From: an uncultured Eubacterium sp.
GTDB lineage: Bacteria > Bacillota_A > Clostridia > Lachnospirales > Lachnospiraceae
DNA: 6,761 nt
Assembly: GCA_948759685.1 (NCBI GenBank)
Contig: CAQBGY010000174.1
Location: 1 to 6,761, forward strand
Direction of reading: 5' to 3'
Of this stretch, positions 1-6,656 are shown piece by piece. Made by a program: the position numbers and the translations under genes. Below the pieces are notes generated by a model, which saw nothing but the letters and a program-made list of their open reading frames with translations, was not told where the DNA came from and made no database searches. Every line of letters starts with the position of its first letter. Within the stretch, counting starts at the first letter, position 1.

Positions 1-712
1 TTTTTCCTCTTTCCAGCATACGCTTTGCTGCTTCAATTTTTTCTTCATTTAAAAGCTGCTCCATGATTTTACTCATAATTTTTCGTCCTTCCTCATCTTT
101 CTTGAAATATCTTGCCCGGTCTGCTAATTCCTTATAATTCATATCGTCTGGATCAGCACAGCTTAAATCGTGCATCAACCGCCCTAATGGTGTATCATCT
201 TTAATCTCTCCGTTTACATATATAATATGTGCTTTATCATTAAACAACGCCCCTGTTTCTTGAATTGTCCTGTCAATATGATAAATCGGGAGATTACCTT
301 CAAGCACATCATTCTCTGTAATAAATACCACATACGTTTCCGCCAGCATTTCCGTATCATCTCCCGGAAGAATGGAATTTGCATCCATTAAACTGCTGTT
401 ATATCTCGCACGTTTCGGCTTTGCCCCACTGTCGGCTCGTTGCAGTTCTACATCGTACTGTTTCTTTGACACATCATTTGTCTTAACATCCATTCTGATA
501 GAACGCCCTTGCAGGTTCTTTATTACCGCCTGTACCTGTGCTTCTTTTACAACTAACTTTGCATCATTCATAATAATGCGCAGCATCAGTTCTACCCCTT
601 TGGGATAATCTTCCAGACATTTTGTCATAAATTCGTCATCAAAATAACTCATTTCCTGTAAGCGTTCTAAAAGCAGCTTCTGTTTCTCTTCCCTTTTCTG
701 CTCATTTGTCAT
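1..712 (-). CDS. Rpn-family PD-(D/E)XK nuclease / putative transposase, C-terminus beyond window
   Basis: The frame is open from an ATG at 712 to the window edge, giving 237 residues without a stop. Residues 70-91 hold the PD-(D/E)XK-like core, with Asp75 followed by the D-V-E-L-Q strand at 87-91, so Asp75, Glu89 and Gln91 are the likely metal-binding or catalytic set. A basic, Tyr-containing stretch (KPKRARY) follows at 98-104. Residues 121-150 (ETYVVFITENDVLE, then PIYHIDRTI) and the charged tail ending EAAKRMLERGK are typical of the family annotated as 'PD-(D/E)XK nuclease family transposase' or 'Rpn recombination-promoting nuclease'. Known Rpn proteins are DNA endonucleases that raise RecA-independent recombination; an anti-phage role is discussed for some. 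Family members run to roughly 270-310 aa, so only the tail should be missing. A GGAG lies 8 nt before the ATG, and a separate promoter at 732-760 drives the gene. It begins 36 nt after the recombinase stop. It could be element cargo or flanking chromosome. Confidence 0.85.
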   Translation of the reverse strand, partial: MTNEQKREEKQKLLLERLQEMSYFDDEFMTKCLEDYPKGVELMLRIIMNDAKLVVKEAQVQAVIKNLQGRSIRMDVKTNDVSKKQYDVELQRADSGAKPKRARYNSSLMDANSILPGDDTEMLAETYVVFITENDVLEGNLPIYHIDRTIQETGALFNDKAHIIYVNGEIKDDTPLGRLMHDLSCADPDDMNYKELADRARYFKKDEEGRKIMSKIMEQLLNEEKIEAAKRMLERGK

Positions 713-731
713 ATCCTATTCTCCTGTCCTT

Positions 732-760
732 ATAATATCATAAAAACCTTAATTTTTCAA
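732..760 (-). promoter_or_regulatory. Predicted sigma-70/A promoter for the Rpn nuclease gene
   Basis: On the minus strand a TTGAAA -35 box (760-755) is followed by a 17-bp spacer and a TATTAT -10 box (737-732). A TG lies one base upstream of the -10 box, giving an extended -10. Transcription should start near 725, leaving a very short leader that carries the GGAG ribosome site. The -35 box overlaps the final codons of the upstream recombinase, whose stop codon is at 749-751. The nuclease can therefore be expressed independently of the recombinase operon. This is a consensus match by eye and has not been tested. Confidence 0.6.
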
Positions 761-2377
761 TGTTTCCACGCTTTTGTCCTGAAACTTAAAGACAACCTCA
801 ACCCGGTTGCCGCCATATACATAAACCGCATCTACAAGCTGTCTGACAACCTCTTTTGTAAGGTCTGTTAGATTTTCTTTTCCTTTTAACAAGTTTAACA
901 AATCAGACTTTTCATCCGGTACTGCTGTTTCTTTTGAATGGCAAGCCCTAAGTTCTGCTTCATATATTTCTATCTGCTTATTGTTATTTTCTTTTTTCTG
1001 TAAAAAACAGTCAGCATCAATCTCACCTTTTGCATAGCTTTCATACAGTGAAAAATTGCTATCTGTAAGTTTTTGAATCTGTTCCTGAAGCTGCTCCTTT
1101 TGCTCCTGATCCGCCTTGACACGCTCCTGGAACTGATTGTTATATAAATCCTGTAACCTTCCCATTTCCCCTGCCAGCATTGCCTGATTCCTGATTGCTG
1201 ACAAAACAACTGCTATGAGTTCCGTTTCCTTGACATTCTCCGGGCAACATCCCTCCTGCTTCGTTTCATAGTAATATCTGCAATAATAAGACGCATTTAA
1301 TCTGCTTCGACGCTGCATATTGTGTCTGCATCCACCGCACTTTACCAATCCCTTAACAGGCGAATCCGCACTTCCCCTTTTTCTCTTTTCTCCCTCACAA
1401 TATACCGTCTTATCTAAATTTTCTCGATCTGCCAGTTTTTTTATGCTGCTTGTCCGGGCATCCATGCTGTTCACATATTCAAATAATTCCTTTGATATGA
1501 TTGGTTCATGTGTGCCTTCGTAGACTTCCCATTCATCTTTCGACAGGCATTTCGTTCTTCTTGAACCGACCTCAATAGTTTCCTTTTTGTGAAAAACTGT
1601 ATTTCCCACATATATCTCATTTTTCAAAATTCTTCCTATGATAGAGCCATTCCACACCTTTTTTTCGCCCTGATATTTCCATTGGTAGGTGCTGCCGCTT
1701 TTCACTGCATAGATTTGTGGCGTAGGAATATCTTTCTGGTTTAAATACCTCGCCACCTCCGCCTTAATTCCACATTCTGCATACTTCTCAAAAATCATGC
1801 GTACAATAGCCGCCGCTTCCTCATCTATTACTATACGGTTATGGTCAGTAGGCGATTTTTTATAACCAAACGCCGCAAATGTAGCAAGGTATTTTCCTCT
1901 CTTACGCCTTCCCATCAGGTCATTTTTAATTTTAACAGAGTTTTCTTCGCTAAAATAATCATACATCAGATTCTCAAACGCAACATCCATATCTGGTGTC
2001 GTTCCTTTATAGTCTTTGCTGTCAAAGCTGTTATTGACAGCGATAAATCGAACATCCAATAATGGAAATATCTTTTCAATGTAATTACCGACTTCAATAT
2101 GGTTTCTTCCAAAGCGTGAGAAGTCCTTCACAATGATAATGGACACTTTACCGGATTTTACATCTTCCAATAGTTCCTGAACCCCCGGTCTTTCAAAATT
2201 TTTACCGCTGAATCCGTCATCTATGTATTCCTTTATCTCAAAACCCGCAAATTCCGGTTTTTGCTCCACAAACTTGCGTAGAATGAGCCTTTGATTTGTG
2301 ATACTATTGCTTTCATCAACCATATCACCATCTTCTTTTGACAGCCTTAAATACAGTGCCAGAATCATAAACAGCAT
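749..2377 (-). CDS. Large serine recombinase, third of the triplet
   Basis: This is a 542-residue site-specific recombinase that cuts and rejoins attachment sites through a phosphoserine link. The N-terminal resolvase domain has the nucleophile Ser13 in YLRLS, Arg11, NSITNQ at 24-29, DDGFSGKNFERP at 53-64 with Arg63, and IVKDFSRFGR at 82-91 with Arg88 and Arg91. A recombinase domain follows at roughly 155-290. The zinc ribbon uses Cys347, Cys350, Cys366 and Cys377 or 378. A Gln/Glu/Lys-rich coiled coil spans about 410-500, and a beta-rich end closes with RVEVVFKFQDKS. The frame is open to a TTG at 2410, but the ATG at 2377 is preferred because AAAGGAGGTG sits 7 nt upstream and the protein then begins just before YLRLS. 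Four bases separate this ATG from the previous stop. The usual Y-[SA]-R-D-[IL]-S segment reads YFSEENS here (about 141-147), so this member is diverged there. I see no truncation. No terminator is visible before the next gene. Confidence 0.93.
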   Translation of the reverse strand: MLFMILALYLRLSKEDGDMVDESNSITNQRLILRKFVEQKPEFAGFEIKEYIDDGFSGKNFERPGVQELLEDVKSGKVSIIIVKDFSRFGRNHIEVGNYIEKIFPLLDVRFIAVNNSFDSKDYKGTTPDMDVAFENLMYDYFSEENSVKIKNDLMGRRKRGKYLATFAAFGYKKSPTDHNRIVIDEEAAAIVRMIFEKYAECGIKAEVARYLNQKDIPTPQIYAVKSGSTYQWKYQGEKKVWNGSIIGRILKNEIYVGNTVFHKKETIEVGSRRTKCLSKDEWEVYEGTHEPIISKELFEYVNSMDARTSSIKKLADRENLDKTVYCEGEKRKRGSADSPVKGLVKCGGCRHNMQRRSRLNASYYCRYYYETKQEGCCPENVKETELIAVVLSAIRNQAMLAGEMGRLQDLYNNQFQERVKADQEQKEQLQEQIQKLTDSNFSLYESYAKGEIDADCFLQKKENNNKQIEIYEAELRACHSKETAVPDEKSDLLNLLKGKENLTDLTKEVVRQLVDAVYVYGGNRVEVVFKFQDKSVETLKN

Positions 2378-2381
2378 AAAA

Positions 2382-4064
2382 TCACACCTCCTTTTGCATC
2401 CAACTATCAAGAACCGAAAAGCAATCCTGATACCTTAACTTTATTTCCACCCGGTTATCAGTAAAAAGCTCTATTCTGTCAACACAGATTTCTACCATTG
2501 TTTCCGTCAATTTCCTTGTATTCTGAAAGCAAAGCCAGTCCGACAATAGTTTTTGCAAAGCCGCCTGACACTTCTTTATCCCTTTTACCTCTTTAGCACA
2601 AACATTCTCCTGTTTCCCGCATAGTTCTATTTTCTCATGATAGGTACTTTTATATTGCAGAAATGCCGCCTGTGAGATACTTCCTTCCGCATAATCTGAA
2701 TATTTCTGCATATACTCTTGCTCCAATAGGTTCTTTGTACTCACAATCTTTTGTCTTTTCCATTCTGTCTGTTTCAGATTTTCTTCAAAGGAATAACGAA
2801 TATCTTTTTCTATCTTTTTCTTTATCCCTTTTATCAAACTCAAATGCCTGCGTATCGTGCCATACAGAATATCACACAGCAAGTCCTCTGCAATCCACCT
2901 TGTATCACATAAATCGCAGTGATTTCTATGAGTACTGCACTTAAAAATCTTGTATTGCTCCTTTACCCCATTGACAGAGCGATAAGCGCCTACCCTGACC
3001 ATATTTGCCTTACAAGAGCCGCAGAACAGCTTCCCTTGAAATATATTTCTCTCAAATACAACCGTTTGGCGTTCACAGGCAGATTCGGTTTTTTTATCCT
3101 TTGTCTGACTTAGTATCTTCTGGACAATCTCAAACATCGACTTTTCAATAATCGGTTCATGGTTATTCTCAATAACAATCTGCTCCTGTTCCGGTACTGG
3201 ACTTGCCTTTTTCCCCGCAAAAAAGCTCTGCTCTGATTGATGTCTTATAACCCTTCCGATATAAACAGGGTTTTCCAGAAGCCGCTTAATTGTAGAACAA
3301 TGCCATATTTTCAGCTCTTCTTCCGGCTTCCTATATACACTGCCTGTCAAAGCATATTGCTGTGGTGTATAAACATGGTTATCATACAGCCATCGGCTTA
3401 TTGCATAATTAGAAATCCCCTCGCCGCACTGTTTAAATATCTCCCGTACAATCGGAGCTGTCTGCTCACAGATCATATAATTCGTACCACTTCCATTCAT
3501 CTTATATCCATAAGGAATCGTAGCACTGCGATAGAACATCCCTTTTTCCTGTTTCGTCCGAAAGGTGCTTCCTACTTTCTTGGAAATATCCCTTGCATAC
3601 ATCTCATGCATAAGGTTTTTAAGAGAAATAAGCAAAAGTTCTCTGCTGCAATCTGCATCAGCACTATCATACCTGTCAACAATGGATATAAAGCGCACAC
3701 CTAAGAACGGAAATACCTTCTCAATATAATTCCCGGCTTCTATGTACTCCCTTCCAAACCGGGATAAATCCTTGACAATCACACAGTCAATGATTCCTGC
3801 TTTCATATCTGCTATCATCCGGCTAAATGCCGGACGTGAAAAATCTGTTCCTGTTTTCCCATCATCAACATATTCTCTTACTATATTCAGGTCAGGACGT
3901 CTACTTATATATTCCTGTGCCAGCTTTCTTTGATTTTCTAAGGAGTCGCTCCCTGTATAGTCACTGTCCACCGATAGCCTTAAATAATCTCCAACCTGAT
4001 ATACTTTGTCAGTTTTCTTTGTTTTAACATAGTTCTTTCTATACCTGTCCGCTGTCCTAGCCAT
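2382..4064 (-). CDS. Large serine recombinase, second of the triplet
   Basis: This is a 560-residue large serine recombinase. Its catalytic domain is preceded by a basic 25-residue leader. Ser31 in DYLRLS is the nucleophile, with Arg29. DSLENQ is at 40-45, VDDGKTGTDFSRP at 66-78 carries Arg77, and IVKDLSRFGRE at 96-106 carries Arg102 and Arg105. YARDISKKV at about 156-164 marks the end of the catalytic domain. A recombinase domain covers roughly 175-290, followed by NNHEPII near 300-306. The zinc ribbon has Cys348, Cys351, Cys376, Cys383 and Cys386, an unusually Cys/His-rich version. A coiled coil lies at about 405-500. The ATG at 4064 overlaps the previous gene's end by 8 nt and has AAGGGGGTG 7 nt upstream, so translation is probably coupled. 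Asp26 just before YLRLS is unusual, as a hydrophobic residue or Gly is common there. The protein looks intact and is clearly not a duplicate of either neighbour. Confidence 0.94.
   Translation of the reverse strand: MARTADRYRKNYVKTKKTDKVYQVGDYLRLSVDSDYTGSDSLENQRKLAQEYISRRPDLNIVREYVDDGKTGTDFSRPAFSRMIADMKAGIIDCVIVKDLSRFGREYIEAGNYIEKVFPFLGVRFISIVDRYDSADADCSRELLLISLKNLMHEMYARDISKKVGSTFRTKQEKGMFYRSATIPYGYKMNGSGTNYMICEQTAPIVREIFKQCGEGISNYAISRWLYDNHVYTPQQYALTGSVYRKPEEELKIWHCSTIKRLLENPVYIGRVIRHQSEQSFFAGKKASPVPEQEQIVIENNHEPIIEKSMFEIVQKILSQTKDKKTESACERQTVVFERNIFQGKLFCGSCKANMVRVGAYRSVNGVKEQYKIFKCSTHRNHCDLCDTRWIAEDLLCDILYGTIRRHLSLIKGIKKKIEKDIRYSFEENLKQTEWKRQKIVSTKNLLEQEYMQKYSDYAEGSISQAAFLQYKSTYHEKIELCGKQENVCAKEVKGIKKCQAALQKLLSDWLCFQNTRKLTETMVEICVDRIELFTDNRVEIKLRYQDCFSVLDSWMQKEV
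2385..2394 (-). promoter_or_regulatory. Strong Shine-Dalgarno that fixes the start of the third recombinase
   Basis: The minus strand reads AAAGGAGGTG at 2394-2385, a near-perfect anti-16S match 7 nt before the ATG at 2377. It lies inside the last codons of the second recombinase (stop at 2384-2382). It is too far downstream to serve the alternative TTG at 2410, so it argues for the shorter protein. Placement within the preceding gene suggests coupled translation. Confidence 0.85.
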
Positions 4065-5751
4065 TGATGCCCACCCCCTTCATAGATGCCGGAATGTGCC
4101 CAGTAGGATTGCAGGCAATACTACTTGTAATTTTACATAAGGTTTCGTATTCATCCTGATACTTAAAGGTGATCTCAATTCTGTTTTCTTCATAAACAGT
4201 AATTTTCTCCACTAATGACAGAACGATACTTCTATCTAACGATGTGATATTTCCTTTTTTCGTAAATGTATCAATCCATTCATTCGCAAACAGTCCTTCT
4301 TTAAAAACTGTTTCTATCTCCGCCTGCAATTTTCTGATTGTTTCCTCTATCTCTGCGGACTTACGAGCAAAATTTTCTTTAAACTGCTCATATTCATCTA
4401 TGGAAATAATCCCTGCCGCCAGATCTCTGTGCAAAGCCATTTCCACCTTCTTACACTGTTCCAACTCTTGATACTTAGCAAGGATTTCCCGGTCATTCGC
4501 CACCACATCATCATAACAGGCTTCATTCTCTTTCATTAAAGTCAAAAGTTCATCCAGTTTGGCAACGTGTTCAATATGCCTTTTGATTGCATCCAGCAGT
4601 ATATCTTCTACCACTGACTGGTTTATGCTGTGGCGGCTGCACCCTTTTCCTTTATTATAAGTGGCACATATATAGTATATGTTCTGTTTCGCTTTATAAC
4701 GGTTACAACGTCTGACCATACTCCTGCCACATTCCCCACAGAACATCAAACCGGACAGCATGAACAAAGTTTCTTCATCCGGAGATTTACGGGTGTCAAG
4801 ATTTAAGAGTTTTGCCACATTTTCAAAATCCGCCTTACTGATAATCGCTTCATGGGTATTTTCTTTTACCGCCCACTCTGTTTCCGGCTTTTCTATAACC
4901 TTATTCAGCTTATAATTGACTTTTTCACGTTTTCCCTGTTCAAGCACACCTATATAAATCTTGTTCTTTAATATGCGGTTAATAGATACCGCCGACCATT
5001 TTGCTTTTGCATTTTTCTGAAAACCGCATTTATAATTTCCCCCAAGTTGTCTTTTGTACTCGGAAGGCGCTGCTACACCAAGTTCATTGAGTTTTTCAGC
5101 GATTGCCGCCGAACTCATACCTTTCAACTTCCAGTCGAAAATCTTGCGTACAATATCAGCCGCATATTCATCTGGTATGATTTTATTCCTGTCCGTTTCC
5201 AGTTTTTTATAGCCGTATGCAACATGAGCGCCGATATACAGCCCGCTTTCACGCATAACCTCCTGATGACTTCTCACTTTGCCAGATATATCCCGGCTAT
5301 AATTATCATTTACAAAATTTTTGACCGGAATCAGCAGATTTACATCGCTTTGCGTAGCTGTCAGGCTGTCAAAATGATCCAGTACAGATACAAACCGGAC
5401 ATGATAGGACGGGAAAATTTTTTTCACATAGCGTCCAGAATCAATGTAATCACGTCCTAACCTTGACAAGTCCTTAACAATGACCATATTCACCTTACCA
5501 TCGTAAATATCCTGGCACATACGCTGAAAACTTGGACGTTCAAAATTAAGTCCTGTAAATCCATCATCTATATAAATGTCATAAAGGGTAACATTTGGCA
5601 TAGATTCTATTGCTTTTAATATCAATGCCTTTTGATTGGCGATGCTGTTGCTTTCTTTCTTGTCCTTGCTCTCCCGCAAATCTTCATCTTCTTTTGACAG
5701 ACGCAGGTACACAGCAGCCAAATAAGATATGTATGAAATGTATTCACCCAT
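4057..5751 (-). CDS. Large serine recombinase, first of the triplet
   Basis: This is a 564-residue large serine recombinase heading the operon. The resolvase domain has the nucleophile Ser19 in VYLRLS, Arg17, and NSIANQ at 35-40. DDGFTGLNFERP at 62-73 carries Arg72, and IVKDLSRLGRDY at 91-102 carries Arg97 and Arg100. YSRDISGKVR at 151-160 closes the domain. The recombinase domain runs about 172-290 (AYGYKKL near the start, RILKNKIYIG at 259-268, NTHEAII at 298-304). Zinc-ribbon cysteines are 338, 341, 362 and 371, and a coiled coil lies at about 400-495. The C-terminal part (NRIEITFKYQDEYETL) resembles that of the third recombinase. A further 25 or so residues, ending VGING, read into the next gene's start. 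AGGAGG at 5764-5759 sits 7 nt before the ATG. An insert between YLRLSKED and NSIANQ (RESKDKKES) makes this N-terminus longer than usual. A candidate promoter lies 75-105 nt upstream. The protein probably acts in integration or excision of the element. Confidence 0.94.
   Translation of the reverse strand: MGEYISYISYLAAVYLRLSKEDEDLRESKDKKESNSIANQKALILKAIESMPNVTLYDIYIDDGFTGLNFERPSFQRMCQDIYDGKVNMVIVKDLSRLGRDYIDSGRYVKKIFPSYHVRFVSVLDHFDSLTATQSDVNLLIPVKNFVNDNYSRDISGKVRSHQEVMRESGLYIGAHVAYGYKKLETDRNKIIPDEYAADIVRKIFDWKLKGMSSAAIAEKLNELGVAAPSEYKRQLGGNYKCGFQKNAKAKWSAVSINRILKNKIYIGVLEQGKREKVNYKLNKVIEKPETEWAVKENTHEAIISKADFENVAKLLNLDTRKSPDEETLFMLSGLMFCGECGRSMVRRCNRYKAKQNIYYICATYNKGKGCSRHSINQSVVEDILLDAIKRHIEHVAKLDELLTLMKENEACYDDVVANDREILAKYQELEQCKKVEMALHRDLAAGIISIDEYEQFKENFARKSAEIEETIRKLQAEIETVFKEGLFANEWIDTFTKKGNITSLDRSIVLSLVEKITVYEENRIEITFKYQDEYETLCKITSSIACNPTGHIPASMKGVGING
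4072..4080 (-). promoter_or_regulatory. Shine-Dalgarno of the second recombinase
   Basis: AAGGGGGTG lies 7 nt before the ATG at 4064, within the last codons of the first recombinase. Together with the 8-nt gene overlap (4057-4064) it selects this start and suggests reinitiation or coupling between the two recombinases. Confidence 0.75.
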
Positions 5752-5826
5752 ACCGCTTCCTCCTAATTTTATAGTGCTGACAAACCATAAAATCAGGGTT
5801 CCACATATGAATTTAGTCCTGAATAT

Positions 5827-5856
5827 AGTTTAGCACAGATTCCCGCTTTTGTCCAA
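5827..5856 (-). promoter_or_regulatory. Predicted promoter of the recombinase operon
   Basis: On the minus strand TTGGAC (5856-5851) is followed by an 18-bp spacer and TAAACT (5832-5827). A TG one base before the -10 box makes it an extended -10. Transcription would start near 5820, giving a leader of about 70 nt to the first recombinase ATG at 5751. The -35 box matches at only four of six positions, so activity may be modest or regulated. The repeated 6-mer at 5872-5892 lies about 15 bp upstream. Confidence 0.5.
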
Positions 5857-5871
5857 TGAAGAAATACGCAA

Positions 5872-5892
5872 TTTCACTTGTGAAAGTTTCAC
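5872..5892. repeat. Three alternating 6-mers forming two overlapping palindromes
   Basis: The plus strand carries TTTCAC (5872-5877), two bases, GTGAAA (5880-5885), one base, then TTTCAC again (5887-5892). Neighbouring copies are exact inverted repeats, so the site contains two overlapping palindromes. It covers the stop codon of the DUF6870 gene and lies just upstream of the -35 box of the recombinase promoter. That position suits an operator or activator site. There is no T-run after it, so it does not look like a terminator. The function is inferred only from position and symmetry. Confidence 0.55.
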
Positions 5893-6140
5893 ATTGCACT
5901 GGCAGTTTTTAATATCAGCTCCTGCAGCCGATCCGTAAGTGTCACTGTTGTATCCTCAAAGCCAATCTTAACAACATATTCCCCATATCTATAACAGTAA
6001 GGATTCTTAATCTGTTCGAGATAGTCCTTAATCTGTCCTTCCCGGCTTTTCCTTTTATTTACTTCCACTTCTCTTATATCTGCAAGTTCCTCCCTTTTTA
6101 CTGTCCTTACATCCACATTTTTCATTTCTTCTATGCTCAA
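5889..6140 (-). CDS. DUF6870-type small protein of mobile elements
   Basis: This is an 83-residue protein when read from the TTG at 6140. The recognisable core is MKNVDVRTVKREELADIREV followed by IKNPYCYRYGEYVVKIGF and a TLTDRLQELI helix. That pattern belongs to the DUF6870 family, short proteins of unknown function found in integrative elements of Clostridia. There is no signal peptide or membrane segment, so it is probably cytosolic. The frame stays open upstream to an ATG at 6215, but I prefer the TTG because AGAGGTG lies 8 nt before it. The TTG also forms a TTGA overlap with the stop of the preceding frame (6139-6137), a usual sign of translational coupling. The ATG at 6125 would give a 78-residue protein matching the conserved core exactly, but it lacks a well-spaced ribosome site. 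The role is unknown. Its place directly before the recombinase promoter suggests a connection with element maintenance, but nothing in the sequence proves it. Confidence 0.75.
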   Translation of the reverse strand: MSIEEMKNVDVRTVKREELADIREVEVNKRKSREGQIKDYLEQIKNPYCYRYGEYVVKIGFEDTTVTLTDRLQELILKTASAM

Positions 6141-6515
6141 TATACATACACCTCTTTCACTTTTCCACATTCCATTATATTGACATCTGCTTGTCCTATA
6201 TGTATCATGTCCCACGCCAAATCATTATTTTTTGATATGTTTATCAATGAAAATTCGTCTGTAAGATAAACTTTCATTGATAAACATATTAAAAATATCC
6301 TCACAGGTGACAGGCGGGAAACCTGCCCACATTGGACTTGCACCATCATCTTTTCTATGTGACTGACTTTCGCCAGAAGTATCATTATCACGAAACTGTT
6401 TCTTCGCCAATAGAATCCCCTCTTCCTGTATAGGAAGTTTTCTACTCCAACACTGATATTTTTTCGCTCGTGCCTTTGCTTCAACATCATCAGATGCTTC
6501 TTCACTTTCAATTCC
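6137..6515 (-). pseudogene. Split small gene, frame changes at an A6 run; function unrecognised
   Basis: Two frames look coding in turn. The first is open from 6515 (after a TAA at 6518-6516) to a TAA at 6227-6225. Its codons are rich in GNN triplets and it encodes a hydrophilic stretch including KKYQCWSRKLPIQEEG and MWAGFPPVTCEDIFNMFI. It has no ATG near its beginning; the best start is the TTG at 6410 with AGAGGGG 6 nt upstream, giving 61 residues. The second frame (46 residues from an ATG at 6277, MKVYLTDEFSL to VKEVYVY, stop 6139-6137) becomes protein-like just where the first ends. They would join into one protein by a one-base change in the A6 run at 6233-6228. The likeliest reading is a small gene broken by a homopolymer indel, or a sequencing error. 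Two separate small genes or a programmed +1 shift are possible. A longer GTG-started frame (6559-6137) also covers the region, but its first two thirds look non-coding. I do not recognise the family. Confidence 0.4.
6235..6289. repeat. Perfect 18-bp inverted repeat with a 19-base spacer
   Basis: The arms are 6235-6252 and 6272-6289. On the minus strand the left arm reads ATATGTTTATCAATGAAA and the right arm is its exact reverse complement. Four more inner pairs (two of them G-U) can extend the stem, leaving an 11-base loop. The stem is AT-rich and not followed by a T-run, so a rho-independent terminator is unlikely. It lies over the overlap of two small frames and buries the ATG at 6277, so an RNA hairpin could control translation there. 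As DNA, it could be a binding site for a dimeric protein. Confidence 0.85.
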
Positions 6516-6634
6516 TTACCGGAACAGACAGTCATAGCGTATCTGCTGCGTAGCTCCACAGTTTCTCACGTCCTGTGAGGTTATTGTATATTCAATTTTC
6601 AAGGTACACCGCTGTAAATCCTGTCAGCTATGGA
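6516..6634 (-). other. Non-coding interval upstream of the split small gene
   Basis: I see no supported gene here. A 28-codon frame (TTG near 6602 to the TAA at 6518-6516) exists but has no ribosome site I trust. The interval holds a small hairpin, CTCAC (6565-6569) pairing with GTGAG (6575-6579), and an AT-rich stretch on the minus strand, TTGAAAATTGAATATACAAT (about 6602-6583). That stretch has promoter-like hexamers at the wrong spacing. No convincing promoter could be assigned. Confidence 0.35.
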
Positions 6635-6656
6635 AAAGGGCAGCAAGCCGCCCTTT
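6635..6656 (-). terminator. Hairpin after the upstream gene, possible terminator
   Basis: AAAGGGC (6656-6650) pairs perfectly with GCCCTTT (6641-6635) around an 8-base loop; one further inner G-U pair is possible. It begins inside the TAA stop of the preceding gene. The T-run is only four bases, partly in the stem, so termination may be incomplete. Position straight after a stop codon is the main support. Confidence 0.5.

Noticed and set aside
713..748. Terminator between the third recombinase and the nuclease gene
   Set aside because: Only a weak A5/T5 pairing is present with no GC stem. The interval is better explained as a promoter and leader.
2378..2410. Longer N-terminus of the third recombinase from a TTG at 2410
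   Set aside because: It would add 11 residues overlapping the second recombinase. The perfect Shine-Dalgarno at 2394-2385 is positioned for the ATG at 2377 instead.
372..5460. Several plus-strand open frames of 60-155 codons opposite the recombinases and nuclease
   Set aside because: They lie antisense to clearly conserved genes, lack ribosome sites, and their translations show no domain or coherent composition.
6301..6335. GC-rich hairpin around GGCGGG / CCTGCC as a terminator
   Set aside because: It pairs well only on the plus strand with a G-U pair and a 3-base loop, has no T-run, and lies inside an apparently coding frame.
6137..6559. A single 140-codon GTG-started gene over the whole small-gene region
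   Set aside because: Its first two thirds look like an out-of-frame product, rich in Arg/Lys/Met with hydrophobic runs, while another frame there has better codon character. Only its last third seems real.
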